Shown here: positions 23,413 through 33,022 of the stretch, one piece after another | How the letters are laid out: each line of letters starts with the position of its first letter | Numbering within the stretch: position 1 is the stretch's first letter | Assembly (NCBI GenBank): GCA_017546605.1 | Contig: JAFYSH010000022.1 | Span: 1 to 64,000, forward strand | Direction of reading: 5' to 3' | DNA: 64,000 nucleotides | Origin: Bacteroidales bacterium | GTDB lineage: Bacteria > Bacteroidota > Bacteroidia > Bacteroidales > UBA932 | Notes under the pieces: generated by a model | Told to the model about the DNA's origin: nothing | The model's database searches: none | What the model saw: the letters and a program-made list of their open reading frames with translations, nothing else | Made by a program: the position numbers and the translations under genes

Positions 23413-24321
23413 TTATTTGTTTTTACTTCGTACAAAGGTAAAGTATTGTCGGGCAAATTCCAAATCTTCCCCCATTCTCTGCCGCAAGGCTTCCAGGGAG
23501 GAGAAACGCCGTTCATCCCGAATTCTGGCAAGGAATGTCAATTCCAAATCCAGGCCATAAATATCTTGAGAGAAGTCCAACAAATGGGTTTCAATCGTAA
23601 TGGCATTGCCCAGTCCAACAGTCGGACGGGATCCGATGTTGCACAAGCCCGGGTAGGTTTTCCCCTCAAAACAAGCTTCCACACAATAGACACCATGCGC
23701 CGGAACCAGTTTCAAGGGCTCATACAGCTGCATGTTCGCCGTTGGAAAGCCCAATTTCCGTCCCAGCTGATTGCCGGCCACGACAACCCCCTTCAACTGG
23801 TAGGCCCGTCCCAACAAGTGATTGGCCTCTTCCAAAGCCCCTTGTTGTAACAAATTCCGGATCCGCGTGGAGCTGATTCCACTACCATCGGCATCTGTCC
23901 GCTGCACGATGATGGGCTCAATTCCCAGTTTCAAGGCTTTTTCAGCCAAGATCTGCGGTGTCTGCTGTGCATCACAGCCCAGTCGATGGTCATAGCCCAA
24001 CAACAGGATGTTCACGCCAAACTGATCCCGCAAATAGTCTCGCAAGAATTCTTCAGAGGTCAGGTGACTGAAATCCCGACTGAAAGGCACCACGTGGCAT
24101 TGATCAATACCCAACTCCCGCAGGATTTGTTGTTTCTCTGCCAAGGTCGTCAACAGACGAAGATCCGACGCATCCTGCTGCAAGACCGTACGAGGGTGGG
24201 GCCAGAAAGTCACCACCGCACTGGATCCTCCCCGGCTTTCAGCAAGGTCACAGAGCTGCCGCAAGACTGCTCTGTGACCTAAGTGTATGCCATCAAAAAA
24301 TCCGGTAGCCGCTACAACCAT
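23413..24321 (-). CDS. ribF: bifunctional riboflavin kinase / FAD synthetase
   Basis: RibF turns riboflavin into FMN and then FAD. The 302-residue protein has an N-terminal FAD-synthetase (nucleotidyl transferase) domain with GFFDGIHLGHRAVL (about 7-20) and SSTRIRNLL, and a C-terminal riboflavin-kinase domain (about 175-302) with GFPTANMQLYEPLKLVPAHG and SRPTVG. The ATG at 24321 overlaps the end of the synthase-phosphorylase gene by ten bases; the usual few residues before the G-F-F-D motif are short but sufficient. It belongs to the same minus-strand run as the glycogen genes, probably by chance of order rather than function. Confidence 0.96.
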   Translation of the reverse strand: MVVAATGFFDGIHLGHRAVLRQLCDLAESRGGSSAVVTFWPHPRTVLQQDASDLRLLTTLAEKQQILRELGIDQCHVVPFSRDFSHLTSEEFLRDYLRDQFGVNILLLGYDHRLGCDAQQTPQILAEKALKLGIEPIIVQRTDADGSGISSTRIRNLLQQGALEEANHLLGRAYQLKGVVVAGNQLGRKLGFPTANMQLYEPLKLVPAHGVYCVEACFEGKTYPGLCNIGSRPTVGLGNAITIETHLLDFSQDIYGLDLELTFLARIRDERRFSSLEALRQRMGEDLEFARQYFTFVRSKNK

Positions 24322-27300
24322 TTTACCAATTCAAAATCTTGACGGTGAGGCAACAAACTGTTCTTTGCGAACATCCGGGCAGCCACCCAGTACAGGCCGG
24401 CAGCATCCGGAAGAATGTTGCAACGATACGTTGCAATTCCTGCTTCCAGCGATTCAAACCGATAGGTGAATCGTTCTTCCACATGGAATTTTCCTTTTTT
24501 ATCTTGAGTAGCGAACAAGAGTTCAATACCAATGTCCTCCGGTTGAATATCTCCAATCATCAGACGGATTTCCGAACGGTAGGTCTTGCCCAACATCTGC
24601 ATACCTTTAGCGCTGTCCGGTTTGTCGAAAGACAACACTTCAATTTGCGACCATTCCCGTCTAAGTTTCCGCTTCCAGAAGGCAATTTCCCGGGCTTGTT
24701 TGGCATCCGATTTCAACAAGGCACGGCTGCGTTTGTACAACGGCTGATAATACTTGTCGATGTAATCGTTCATCATCCGGTTGGTGGTAAAGTTGCAAGC
24801 CACTTGGGCCACCGTGTTCTTAATGAAGCGGATCCAACCCACCGGCAAACCGGTTTGAGCTTCGCGCTCGTAGTAGGTCGGCGCAATCTCATTCTCAATG
24901 ATGTTGTAAATGGTCGCCGCGTCCAATTCATCCTGGTAGTTTTGGTCATCGTATGTGCGTTCCATCGGCAGAGCCCAACCAGCGCCTTCCTTGTAACCTT
25001 CTACCCACCATCCATCCAGCACAGAGAAGTGCATTACACCGTTCATGGCAGCTTTTTCGCCTGAAGTACCGGAAGCCTCCAAGGGACGGGTAGGATTGTT
25101 CATCCATACATCCACCCCTTGCACCATCAATTTGGCCAAGTTGATGTCGTAATTCGGAACAAAAACAATCTTTCCGATGAATTGCGGCATCTTGGAAATT
25201 TCCACAATGCGACGGATCAAATCCTGACCGGCCTTATCTGCCGGGTGCGCTTTACCTGCGAACAGGAATTGTACCGGACGTTCCGGATGGTTCACCAGTT
25301 CGTCCAAACGTTGCAGGTCTCTGAAAAGCAAGTGTGCGCGCTTATAGGTTGCAAAACGACGGGCAAAACCAATGGTAAGAATGTCTTCCCGCAAAGTTTC
25401 GCGAATCTTCACAATGTGGTGCGGCGAATAGTGATTGGTCGCAGCAGGATCTGCCAAACGTTCACGAACCGCTTGGATCAAACGGCTACGCAACTGATTC
25501 CGCACCTGCCATACTTCCTGGTCTGTTACTTGATAAATACCACTGAAGCATTCTTTGTCGTAGTGGTGCGAGGAGAATCGTTCTCCAAATACACGGGCGT
25601 GTACTTCCTTCCATTCGGGAGCAGTCCAGGTCGGATAGTGTACCCCATTGGTCACGTAACCTACGTGCAACTCTTCCGGCAGGTAACCAGGCCACAGACC
25701 GGACAAAATATCTTGGCTGACAATACCGTGCAACCAGCTCACTCCATTCACTTCTTGCGAAAGGTTGCAAGCCAAATTGCTCATCGAGAATTTCTCACCC
25801 GGATCGTGTGCATTCAATTTACCCAAGCCCATCATGGTAGTCCAGTCAATTTTCAAACGGGACGGGTAATGGGCAATGTACTTGCGCAAAAGATCTTCGC
25901 TGAAGGCATCGTGTCCGGCAGGTACCGGGGTGTGGGTGGTGAAGAGGGAGGATGAGCGCACCAGTTCCAACGCTTCCCCAAAAGTATAGTTTTCAGAAAT
26001 GTATTCACGCAGGCGTTCCAAACCGATAAAGGCAGCATGTCCCTCGTTGCAATGGTACACATCGGCCTTGATGCCCAACGAGCGCATCGCACGAATACCA
26101 CCAATACCCAAGAGCAACTCTTGTTTGAGACGGTTTTCCCAATCTCCACCGTACAAGTGGTGGGTCACTTGACGATCTTCCGGCAAGTTGTCTTCGTAGT
26201 CGGTATCCAACAAATAAAGCTCGGTACGACCTACATCAACCCGCCACAGACGTGCATAGATGTTACGACCCGGGAATGCCACAGAAACCGTCACCCAATT
26301 TTTATCCTTATCGTACACCGGAACCGCCGGAATCTTCATAAAGTCTTGGGCGTCGTAGGTGGCCACCTGGTCGCCTTGGCCACTGAGTTTTTGGGTAAAG
26401 TAACCATATCGGTACAAGAAACCGAAGGCCGTCATGTTGACACCCATATCACTGGATTCCTTCAAGTAGTCGCCGGCCAGAATACCCAAACCACCCGAGT
26501 AAATTTTCAACGAGGTATCCAAACCATACTCCATACAGAAGTAGGAAATGGCGGGTCCTTTGCGTTGTTTCTTTCCTTCCATGTAAGCCATAAAGTCCGC
26601 ATACACGCGATCCAACTCTGCCAGGAAGGCTTCGTTCTTTTCAAGTTCTTTGTATTTCTTGTAAGAAATGGTGTCCAACAAGGCAATCGGGTTTTGACTG
26701 ACAATTTCCCACATTTCCGGATCTATGCTCTTGAACAGGTCGATGGCTTGTTGGTTCCAGCACCACCACAAGTTCCGAGAAAGAGTATCCAAATGTTTCA
26801 GTCGCTCCGGCAATTGGCGGTTCACCAACACTTGTCCCCAAGACGGGCGGTTTGCTTCCAGTCGTTGATAACCTTGCATCGGCTCATCCACCCGGTGTTC
26901 GGGATATGCCCCATGCGCGGCCACTACACGTTCGATCGCTTTGGAGTATGCTTGTTTGTAGTAGGTCACATTATTCCTCCAACGGGCAATGGATGCCACA
27001 TCTTCGGCATTGTCACGATAGTCTTCCAAAGCTTCCTCCGACAGGTTGCAAACTTTTTCCACCTGATCCGCTGTCCGGATTACCACATCGTTGTAATTCC
27101 GGTCGTTTCGTTCAATCACACGAATCGAAGGGTGTTCTTTCCGGTAGTATTCACGCACCCACAAACCAAAACCAGCTACGGATGTGGTTACCGTCGGCAC
27201 TCCGAAGGCCAGACTCTCCAGAGGAGTATAGCCCCAAGGCTCATAATACGAAGGGAAGACCGTCATATCCAAACCGCTCAAAAGAGCATAATACGGTTTG

Positions 27301-28544
27301 TTGAAAACTCCGTCAGCACCATTCAAGTAAGAAGGAACAAAGAAGATATGGACCCGATCCTCCGGACGGTTGTACAAGCTCAAAGCATGCATCCGGTTCA
27401 AAACGGCATCCGTTTCCGGATCTTGAAGCGTATGTGAGGTTTGGGTCGTATGTGCATTGGGATTGCCATTTAAGCGAGCCACCAAATCCCGGTCCGGTCC
27501 ATTATGTCCCCCGGGCACCATGATGAACGCCAAAATCTTACGCGCATCTTTCTGTGCATTCAGACGGGCCATTGCATCCAGGAATACATCCAACCCTTTA
27601 TTTTTATATTCGTAACGGCCACTGATTCCCAACAGGAAGGGGTTTTCATACGTTTGACCGCTCATGGCCTGAGCAACTTGAATCAATAGGTTGCCGGCTT
27701 CTTTGTTTTGTCGTTTCAATTCATTGGCCGCGGGCACCAGGGAGCTGACAAAGCCATTCGGAGTCACCACGTCCACCTTGCGACCCAGAAAACGTTCACA
27801 TTCCAGGGCTGTAATCTCACTAACGGTGGTGAAAACATCCGCCTGATTCGCTGCACATTTTTCCATCGAGTGTTTGGCCACAACGTTGAATTCGCGCGCT
27901 TTTTCTTCCGGTTGCACCAAGTCCATCGAATCATACAACGGTGTATTGTTGCATGCCAGGCAACGGCCCACCACCGTCGCGTGGGTGGTAAATACCGTAG
28001 CTACGTGCACCGGAGAACCTTTCAAGTACAACAAACCGGCACCGGCCATCCATTCGTGGAAGTTGGCCACCACTTTGAAATGGGATTGCACATTGAAGCG
28101 AACAAAGCTTTCAATGGCTTTACCGGCTGCATATCCGAACAGCACCGGTTCGATGAAATCCCATTGACCACTGATGGAGTCCAAACCGTAAGCGGTCCAG
28201 AATCCCGTCATGATTTCATCTTTTTGTGCAATAAACTGGGTATAATCCACCAGAATGGCGATCGGTTGGCTCGGCACATTCCAACGTCCGATGCGTACGC
28301 GCAGACCTTCCTGTGCTGCAGCCAGACGCCAAGAACGGAACAAAAGAGGGTCCGGAATAAATTCCGGATTCTGTTCAGTTTCCATCCACACATCAGGACC
28401 GATCAATATATGTTTGTCCTTCAAGTCTTTGGCTAAGGATTCCGATTTGGTAGCCAATACCGTATGTATGCCTCCGACTTTGTTGCATACCTCCCAACTT
28501 GCCTCAAACAGATAGTCGGGCATTATTACTTTCTCTGTGTTCAT
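24312..28544 (-). CDS. fused GT3-type glycogen synthase and alpha-glucan phosphorylase (GT35)
   Basis: A 1410-residue two-enzyme protein. The first part (about 1-560) is a GT3 (eukaryote-like) glycogen synthase, shown by PDYLFEASWEVCNKVGGIHT, THATVVGRC and the FPSYYEPWGYTPLESLAFG donor-site motif. The second part (about 580-1410) is a GT35 phosphorylase, shown by YFCMEYGLDTSLKIYSGGLG, THTPVPAGHD and EASGTSGEKAAMNG, where K1164 should hold pyridoxal phosphate. One chain would thus both extend glycogen and release glucose-1-phosphate. The start may be at codon 8 (MPDYLFEAS). It lies between the GH57 gene (25 bases upstream) and ribF (overlap). Confidence 0.93.
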   Translation of the reverse strand: MNTEKVIMPDYLFEASWEVCNKVGGIHTVLATKSESLAKDLKDKHILIGPDVWMETEQNPEFIPDPLLFRSWRLAAAQEGLRVRIGRWNVPSQPIAILVDYTQFIAQKDEIMTGFWTAYGLDSISGQWDFIEPVLFGYAAGKAIESFVRFNVQSHFKVVANFHEWMAGAGLLYLKGSPVHVATVFTTHATVVGRCLACNNTPLYDSMDLVQPEEKAREFNVVAKHSMEKCAANQADVFTTVSEITALECERFLGRKVDVVTPNGFVSSLVPAANELKRQNKEAGNLLIQVAQAMSGQTYENPFLLGISGRYEYKNKGLDVFLDAMARLNAQKDARKILAFIMVPGGHNGPDRDLVARLNGNPNAHTTQTSHTLQDPETDAVLNRMHALSLYNRPEDRVHIFFVPSYLNGADGVFNKPYYALLSGLDMTVFPSYYEPWGYTPLESLAFGVPTVTTSVAGFGLWVREYYRKEHPSIRVIERNDRNYNDVVIRTADQVEKVCNLSEEALEDYRDNAEDVASIARWRNNVTYYKQAYSKAIERVVAAHGAYPEHRVDEPMQGYQRLEANRPSWGQVLVNRQLPERLKHLDTLSRNLWWCWNQQAIDLFKSIDPEMWEIVSQNPIALLDTISYKKYKELEKNEAFLAELDRVYADFMAYMEGKKQRKGPAISYFCMEYGLDTSLKIYSGGLGILAGDYLKESSDMGVNMTAFGFLYRYGYFTQKLSGQGDQVATYDAQDFMKIPAVPVYDKDKNWVTVSVAFPGRNIYARLWRVDVGRTELYLLDTDYEDNLPEDRQVTHHLYGGDWENRLKQELLLGIGGIRAMRSLGIKADVYHCNEGHAAFIGLERLREYISENYTFGEALELVRSSSLFTTHTPVPAGHDAFSEDLLRKYIAHYPSRLKIDWTTMMGLGKLNAHDPGEKFSMSNLACNLSQEVNGVSWLHGIVSQDILSGLWPGYLPEELHVGYVTNGVHYPTWTAPEWKEVHARVFGERFSSHHYDKECFSGIYQVTDQEVWQVRNQLRSRLIQAVRERLADPAATNHYSPHHIVKIRETLREDILTIGFARRFATYKRAHLLFRDLQRLDELVNHPERPVQFLFAGKAHPADKAGQDLIRRIVEISKMPQFIGKIVFVPNYDINLAKLMVQGVDVWMNNPTRPLEASGTSGEKAAMNGVMHFSVLDGWWVEGYKEGAGWALPMERTYDDQNYQDELDAATIYNIIENEIAPTYYEREAQTGLPVGWIRFIKNTVAQVACNFTTNRMMNDYIDKYYQPLYKRSRALLKSDAKQAREIAFWKRKLRREWSQIEVLSFDKPDSAKGMQMLGKTYRSEIRLMIGDIQPEDIGIELLFATQDKKGKFHVEERFTYRFESLEAGIATYRCNILPDAAGLYWVAARMFAKNSLLPHRQDFELVKWL

Positions 28545-28569
28545 CTATGTTATCTCGAATCAAATACTG

Positions 28570-29781
28570 CTAACGTTCCTTCAAACTGCGATCCACACGC
28601 AGTGAGAAATCACTGAGCACATTCATATAGTTAATAAAGGCTTCATAAGGGGTGTCGTACGGGTTGAAATATTTGTGTACGGCACCATCCGAGAAGAATT
28701 TGGTGCACATATAGTAGAAATGGTCACTCTCTTGCAATTTGACATAATCCCGCTGGATTTGTGCATCTCCCGTGGCCAATACCTTATCACGCAACGAATA
28801 GAGTTTGGTAAATGCCTCATTTTGCAGTTCATTACCCAACCAGGCAGAAGTATCACGTTCTTCATCGGCCCAAGAAATGGCAAACGGCACGTGCAAAGGT
28901 GCTACCGGCTGGTGTTTGCGGGCGGCCTCTGAAGGTGTGCAGAATTCAAAGTTGCTGTTAGCCAAAATCGTTTCCGGCAAATTGCGCATAAAATCAAAGA
29001 TACCGGATGAAGCATCCTGGTGTTCTCCGAAGGTTTCGTAGTCCATGAACAAGTTGATCACCTCTTCGTTTTGTCCGGATTGCACCAGCCAGGTCACAAA
29101 TTTCTCACAATTCACCGGCCAGTTGTTCCAACTCCGGTCAGAAAAGCGGAATGCAATGTCATCACTGAGGTTGAAATTGCGCAACAATACTTTCAGACGG
29201 GGATTGATTGCGTTGGCATACACATAGTTGGGACTCTTCCAGCCCATGATGTGTTTGGCTCCTTCGGTCAACATCGTACGGAATCCCATCTTGGCAACTA
29301 CTTCTCCAATTTGATCGGAATAGATCAACTCGGTGTTGCGGAAACATTTGGGTTTCTGACCAAAGTACTTTTCGATGGTCTGGCTGTGTAATTCCACTTG
29401 TTTCTTGAACTCCGGAATCGAAGTCAAGGAAGCCAACGAGTGAGAGTAGGTTTCCGCCAGAAATTCAACGCAACCGGTATTCGCCAATGCCTTAAAACTG
29501 TCAATCACTTCCGGTGCATAGCGCTCAAACTGTTCCAATGCAACCCCGGAAATAGAGAAAGCAACCTTGAAAGATTTGTTCAACTTTCCGATCAGTTCCA
29601 ACAACAGAGCATTCATCGGCAAATAGCAACGTTGGGCTACCCGTTGCAGGATCGTACGGTTGGAAAAATCGTCAAAATAATGAGAGTCTACACCGATATC
29701 GAAGAAACGGTATTGTCTCAATCGATCGGGTTGGTGTACCTGAAAATACAGGCATATCGTTTGTGTTGCAGATGCTTTCAT
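28570..29781 (-). CDS. GH57 family alpha-amylase / glucan-processing enzyme
   Basis: A 403-residue glycoside hydrolase of family 57. The family motifs are visible: HQP (16-18, YFQVHQPDR), E151 as likely nucleophile (RNTELIYSD), and D247 as likely acid/base (MDYETFGEH), within a (beta/alpha)7 barrel. No signal peptide is seen, so it acts in the cytoplasm on stored alpha-glucan. Similar genes accompany the synthase-phosphorylase fusion in other Bacteroidales. The exact activity (alpha-amylase, 4-alpha-glucanotransferase or branching) cannot be told from sequence. It lies ten bases after the GT4 gene and 25 before the fusion gene. Confidence 0.92.
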   Translation of the reverse strand: MKASATQTICLYFQVHQPDRLRQYRFFDIGVDSHYFDDFSNRTILQRVAQRCYLPMNALLLELIGKLNKSFKVAFSISGVALEQFERYAPEVIDSFKALANTGCVEFLAETYSHSLASLTSIPEFKKQVELHSQTIEKYFGQKPKCFRNTELIYSDQIGEVVAKMGFRTMLTEGAKHIMGWKSPNYVYANAINPRLKVLLRNFNLSDDIAFRFSDRSWNNWPVNCEKFVTWLVQSGQNEEVINLFMDYETFGEHQDASSGIFDFMRNLPETILANSNFEFCTPSEAARKHQPVAPLHVPFAISWADEERDTSAWLGNELQNEAFTKLYSLRDKVLATGDAQIQRDYVKLQESDHFYYMCTKFFSDGAVHKYFNPYDTPYEAFINYMNVLSDFSLRVDRSLKER

Positions 29782-29791
29782 AAGTTTGATA

Positions 29792-31066
29792 TTATAAGGT
29801 TGACGAATATACTTCTTTAACTTTTAAGGCTGCATTTTCCCACTTCAGTGAGTTGACTTCATCCAAGCCACAACGAACAGCCATCTCGGGCAAGGCCGGG
29901 TAATTGAGCAAAGCATACATCGCGTCTGCCATTGCATCAATGTCCCAGAAATCTACTTTGATTGCGTGTTTGAGCACCTCTGCCACGCCAGATTGTTTGG
30001 AGATGATGGTCGGCACTTCTGCCCGCATCGCCTCCAGCGGAGAGATACCAAAAGGCTCCGATACCGAAGGCATTACATAAACATCGGAATAGCAGAACAT
30101 CCGTTGTACATCAGCGCCTCGCAAGAATCCGGTGAAATGGAAACGGTCTGCAATACCCAACTTGGCCACACGACGGATGGAGCGGTTCAACAAGTCTCCA
30201 CTACCAGCCATTACAAAACGGACATTCGGACAACGCTTCAAGACCTTGTTAGCCGCTTCAATAAAGTATTCGGGACCTTTTTGGAAGGTAATCCGTCCCA
30301 GGAAGGTCACCACTTTTTCCGGCACACCACGGGTTACATCCATCCGATTGTGTCCTTGGAAATCCACGGCATTGTGAACCGTCACCACCTTACTCGGGTC
30401 GATACCATATTTGTTAATTACAATGTTACGGGTCAGGTTACTAACCGTAATCACCCGATCAGCCTCCTGCATCCCCAATTTTTCCAGAGCGTGTACCTGG
30501 GTATTCACATTCTCACCACTGCGGTCGTATTCCGTCGCGTGTACGTGAATCACCAAGGGTTTGCCCGTAATCCGTTTTGCTGCAATACCTGCCAAATAGG
30601 TCAACCAGTCATGGGCATGAATGACGTCAAAGTCCTGTTGCATCGCAATGGTTCCTCCGACCATCGCATAGCGGGCCACTTCTTCCATCAAGTTCGCACC
30701 ATACTTACCGGAAAATTTAAACTTCTGTTTGAAGTCAATCCGTTTTTCTTCAATCCGATCTTGTTGCTCTTGCACCACTTCGGTGAATTGCTCCGGGGTC
30801 ATGTAAGGGATGATGTTGGATTCCACCCGAAGGAATTGCACCCGATTGGAGAACAAACGGGAATCATATACGGAAGAGGATGCTTCTACATCACTGGCAT
30901 TAATAATCTTAACAACACTCTGATCTTCGTCACCTGATGCGGACGGCATCACGAACAAGACATCCACATCGTGTTTGGCAAGACCTTTGACCATACCATA
31001 ACAAGCTGTTCCCAACCCCCCAGCGATGTGAGGGGGAAACTCCCAACCGAACATCAACACTCTCAT
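29792..31066 (-). CDS. GT4 family glycosyltransferase (glycogen/starch synthase-like)
   Basis: A 424-residue GT-B glycosyltransferase starting MRVLMFGWEFPPHIAGGLGT, the nucleotide-sugar transferase opening with a glycine-rich acceptor loop. The C-terminal half holds GRITFQKGPEYFIEA, and the E-x7-E motif is in SVSEPFGISPLEAMRAEVP. Its ATG overlaps the stop of the debranching-type gene by four bases. Placement in the glycogen set suggests it primes or extends alpha-glucan alongside the GT3 domain of the fusion. Donor (UDP- or ADP-glucose) is unknown. No membrane segment or signal peptide is seen. Confidence 0.9.
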   Translation of the reverse strand: MRVLMFGWEFPPHIAGGLGTACYGMVKGLAKHDVDVLFVMPSASGDEDQSVVKIINASDVEASSSVYDSRLFSNRVQFLRVESNIIPYMTPEQFTEVVQEQQDRIEEKRIDFKQKFKFSGKYGANLMEEVARYAMVGGTIAMQQDFDVIHAHDWLTYLAGIAAKRITGKPLVIHVHATEYDRSGENVNTQVHALEKLGMQEADRVITVSNLTRNIVINKYGIDPSKVVTVHNAVDFQGHNRMDVTRGVPEKVVTFLGRITFQKGPEYFIEAANKVLKRCPNVRFVMAGSGDLLNRSIRRVAKLGIADRFHFTGFLRGADVQRMFCYSDVYVMPSVSEPFGISPLEAMRAEVPTIISKQSGVAEVLKHAIKVDFWDIDAMADAMYALLNYPALPEMAVRCGLDEVNSLKWENAALKVKEVYSSTL

Positions 31067-33003
31067 AAACTATCCTCCTTGTATTTTTCAATCAAATAAA
31101 ATGCACGCAACAACTCTGCCGCACTCACCGAGTAGGAAATGGCTCCGTGCGGGAAATGCGGGGGATCTCCATCATACAACTCAGCAATACAGCCTAAGCC
31201 GTGAATGGTCATATCCTCTTCAAAGGCAGCAACCAACTCTTCCGCTTTGCGAACAAAGCTCTTGCCATACAGACGGAAAGACGCCTCAATGAAGAATCCA
31301 ATCAACCAGGTACGGGTGGATCCCTGGTGATAAGCGTGGTCGCGTTGATCCTGGTTACCCTCATAAACGCCCTTGTACAAAGGATTTTTAGGCGACAGTG
31401 TCCGCACACCGCGGGTGGTCAGCAATTCTTTCTCAATGCTGCGCAAAACCTGAGCCTGCACCGTTTCGTCAATCGGTGAATAGGGCAAGGTACAGGTCAG
31501 AATCTGGTTCGGACGAGTAGAGATATCGCGATAGCCATTTTCACCAATGTAATCCGCCAAATGACCACGTTCTTCCACCCAGAACATCGGGTAGAAATTT
31601 TCTTTAATACGATCCCGCACTGCGATGGCTTGTTGCACAAGACGACCTTTTCGATCCGATCCTTTCACCGAATCAATTACATAACACAGCGCATTGTACC
31701 AGAGCGCATTCATTTCTACCTGATAGCCGGAACGTTCCGTTACAGGATTTCCATGGCAGTCATAAGCATTCATCCAACTCAAAGCCACTCCTTGCAAACG
31801 CGTCCACAACAAGCCGTTCCCGTGCAATTCCACGCCAATCCGCTCATCTTTTAGGAACGTATCCAGAATGCGCAACAAAACCTTAGAGAAGGTCTTCCAA
31901 GCCAAAGCATGATCGTCCAGATAATCTCCAAACAATTGTGCAACCCTAAAAAGCAACAAAGCGGCATCGGCCTGCTTGGATCCTCCATATAGTTGGCCAT
32001 CGTATTGGGCATAAATACCCTTTACAATATCTTTGAAAGTCTTTTGATCTCCGTCGTTGAAAAGCGTCAGCCCCGGCAACGCCAACAAACTTTGACGCAA
32101 TCCATTATCCAACCAGGAGTAACCGGATACCACACTGGTCACGCCATCCCGGCGAGAGATGCATTGCTTGGCAGCCAAGCGCAGGCATTCCCGGTAGCTG
32201 GAGTGTCCCATACGGGCTGCAAACTCTTTATCGTAGTGACGGGAGAATGACTTGACCGGCATTTCTGCGGTTGACACCGACAAAATAATGGACTCACCAC
32301 TTTGGATCGGCATTTCAAACATACCCGGCACGTACAAATCCTCACTACTCTCAAATCCACGACGTTGTTCTTCCCGGTACGTAACTCCATAATACCAGTT
32401 CGGATTGTGGATGTATTCAACCGGCTTATTGAATTGCAGGAAGAGATCCGGGAATCCCTCATACATCCGGTAACGGCAGCCGTTTGTCACCGCTTCGTAA
32501 CGGGTATCCGCCTGCGGGTTTGCCTTGGTCAAGGAATGAATGTCCCGGAATGCCAAAAAGGGTTTGATCCGCAAAACCGTTTCCGAATGAGCTTCCAACA
32601 AAGTGTATTTGATCAACAGGCGCTCCTCATCGTGCAAGAACAACATTGACTTGCGGAAAAGCATTCCTCCCACACGATAGCTAATATCACAGCTGCGACC
32701 CAGCTCAAAGTCAACGATGTATTTATGACCTCTCGGCTCGTAGATATCACCGTACGAACGGATTCCTAAATTGAATTCGTGTTCGTGCTGGATCAGCGAC
32801 TCATCCACGGCTGACAGCAGAATATGTTTCCGACCTTCAAATCGATCGATCGGCAAAACAAAAAGACCGTGGTACTTGCGCGTATTACAACCAACAATGG
32901 TTGTATTGCTGTATCCACCGGACCGATTGCTTGACAACACTTCGCGTTTTAGCGAATACTCAAGATTCACCAGCTCCGCCTTGTTAAACTTCAAATAAGC
33001 CAT
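31063..33003 (-). CDS. glycogen debranching-type protein (amylo-alpha-1,6-glucosidase family), divergent motifs
   Basis: A 646-residue cytoplasmic protein of the glycogen debranching family (GDE, GH133-like). The N-terminal beta domain (about 10-270) has SNRSGGYSNTTIVGCNTRKYH and FEMPIQSGES. The C-terminal (alpha/alpha)6 barrel (about 275-640) has ALPGLTL, VEMNALWYNAL and YHQGSTRTWLIGF. Where the family usually has an Arg-Asp pair before LPGL, this protein has GLRQSLLALPGL, with Gln at 304. A usual Trp-Met-Asp appears as WMN (410-412). Catalysis may be altered or lost. It starts 20 bases after the branching enzyme and overlaps the GT4 gene by four bases. Confidence 0.85.
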   Translation of the reverse strand: MAYLKFNKAELVNLEYSLKREVLSSNRSGGYSNTTIVGCNTRKYHGLFVLPIDRFEGRKHILLSAVDESLIQHEHEFNLGIRSYGDIYEPRGHKYIVDFELGRSCDISYRVGGMLFRKSMLFLHDEERLLIKYTLLEAHSETVLRIKPFLAFRDIHSLTKANPQADTRYEAVTNGCRYRMYEGFPDLFLQFNKPVEYIHNPNWYYGVTYREEQRRGFESSEDLYVPGMFEMPIQSGESIILSVSTAEMPVKSFSRHYDKEFAARMGHSSYRECLRLAAKQCISRRDGVTSVVSGYSWLDNGLRQSLLALPGLTLFNDGDQKTFKDIVKGIYAQYDGQLYGGSKQADAALLLFRVAQLFGDYLDDHALAWKTFSKVLLRILDTFLKDERIGVELHGNGLLWTRLQGVALSWMNAYDCHGNPVTERSGYQVEMNALWYNALCYVIDSVKGSDRKGRLVQQAIAVRDRIKENFYPMFWVEERGHLADYIGENGYRDISTRPNQILTCTLPYSPIDETVQAQVLRSIEKELLTTRGVRTLSPKNPLYKGVYEGNQDQRDHAYHQGSTRTWLIGFFIEASFRLYGKSFVRKAEELVAAFEEDMTIHGLGCIAELYDGDPPHFPHGAISYSVSAAELLRAFYLIEKYKEDSL

Positions 33004-33022
33004 ATCTATTCGGTTTTAACGT

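Noticed and set aside
26037..27437. 466-codon open frame on the plus strand
   Set aside because: It is antisense to the synthase-phosphorylase fusion, which has full-length family support. Such long shadow frames arise from the G+C-balanced codon use here.
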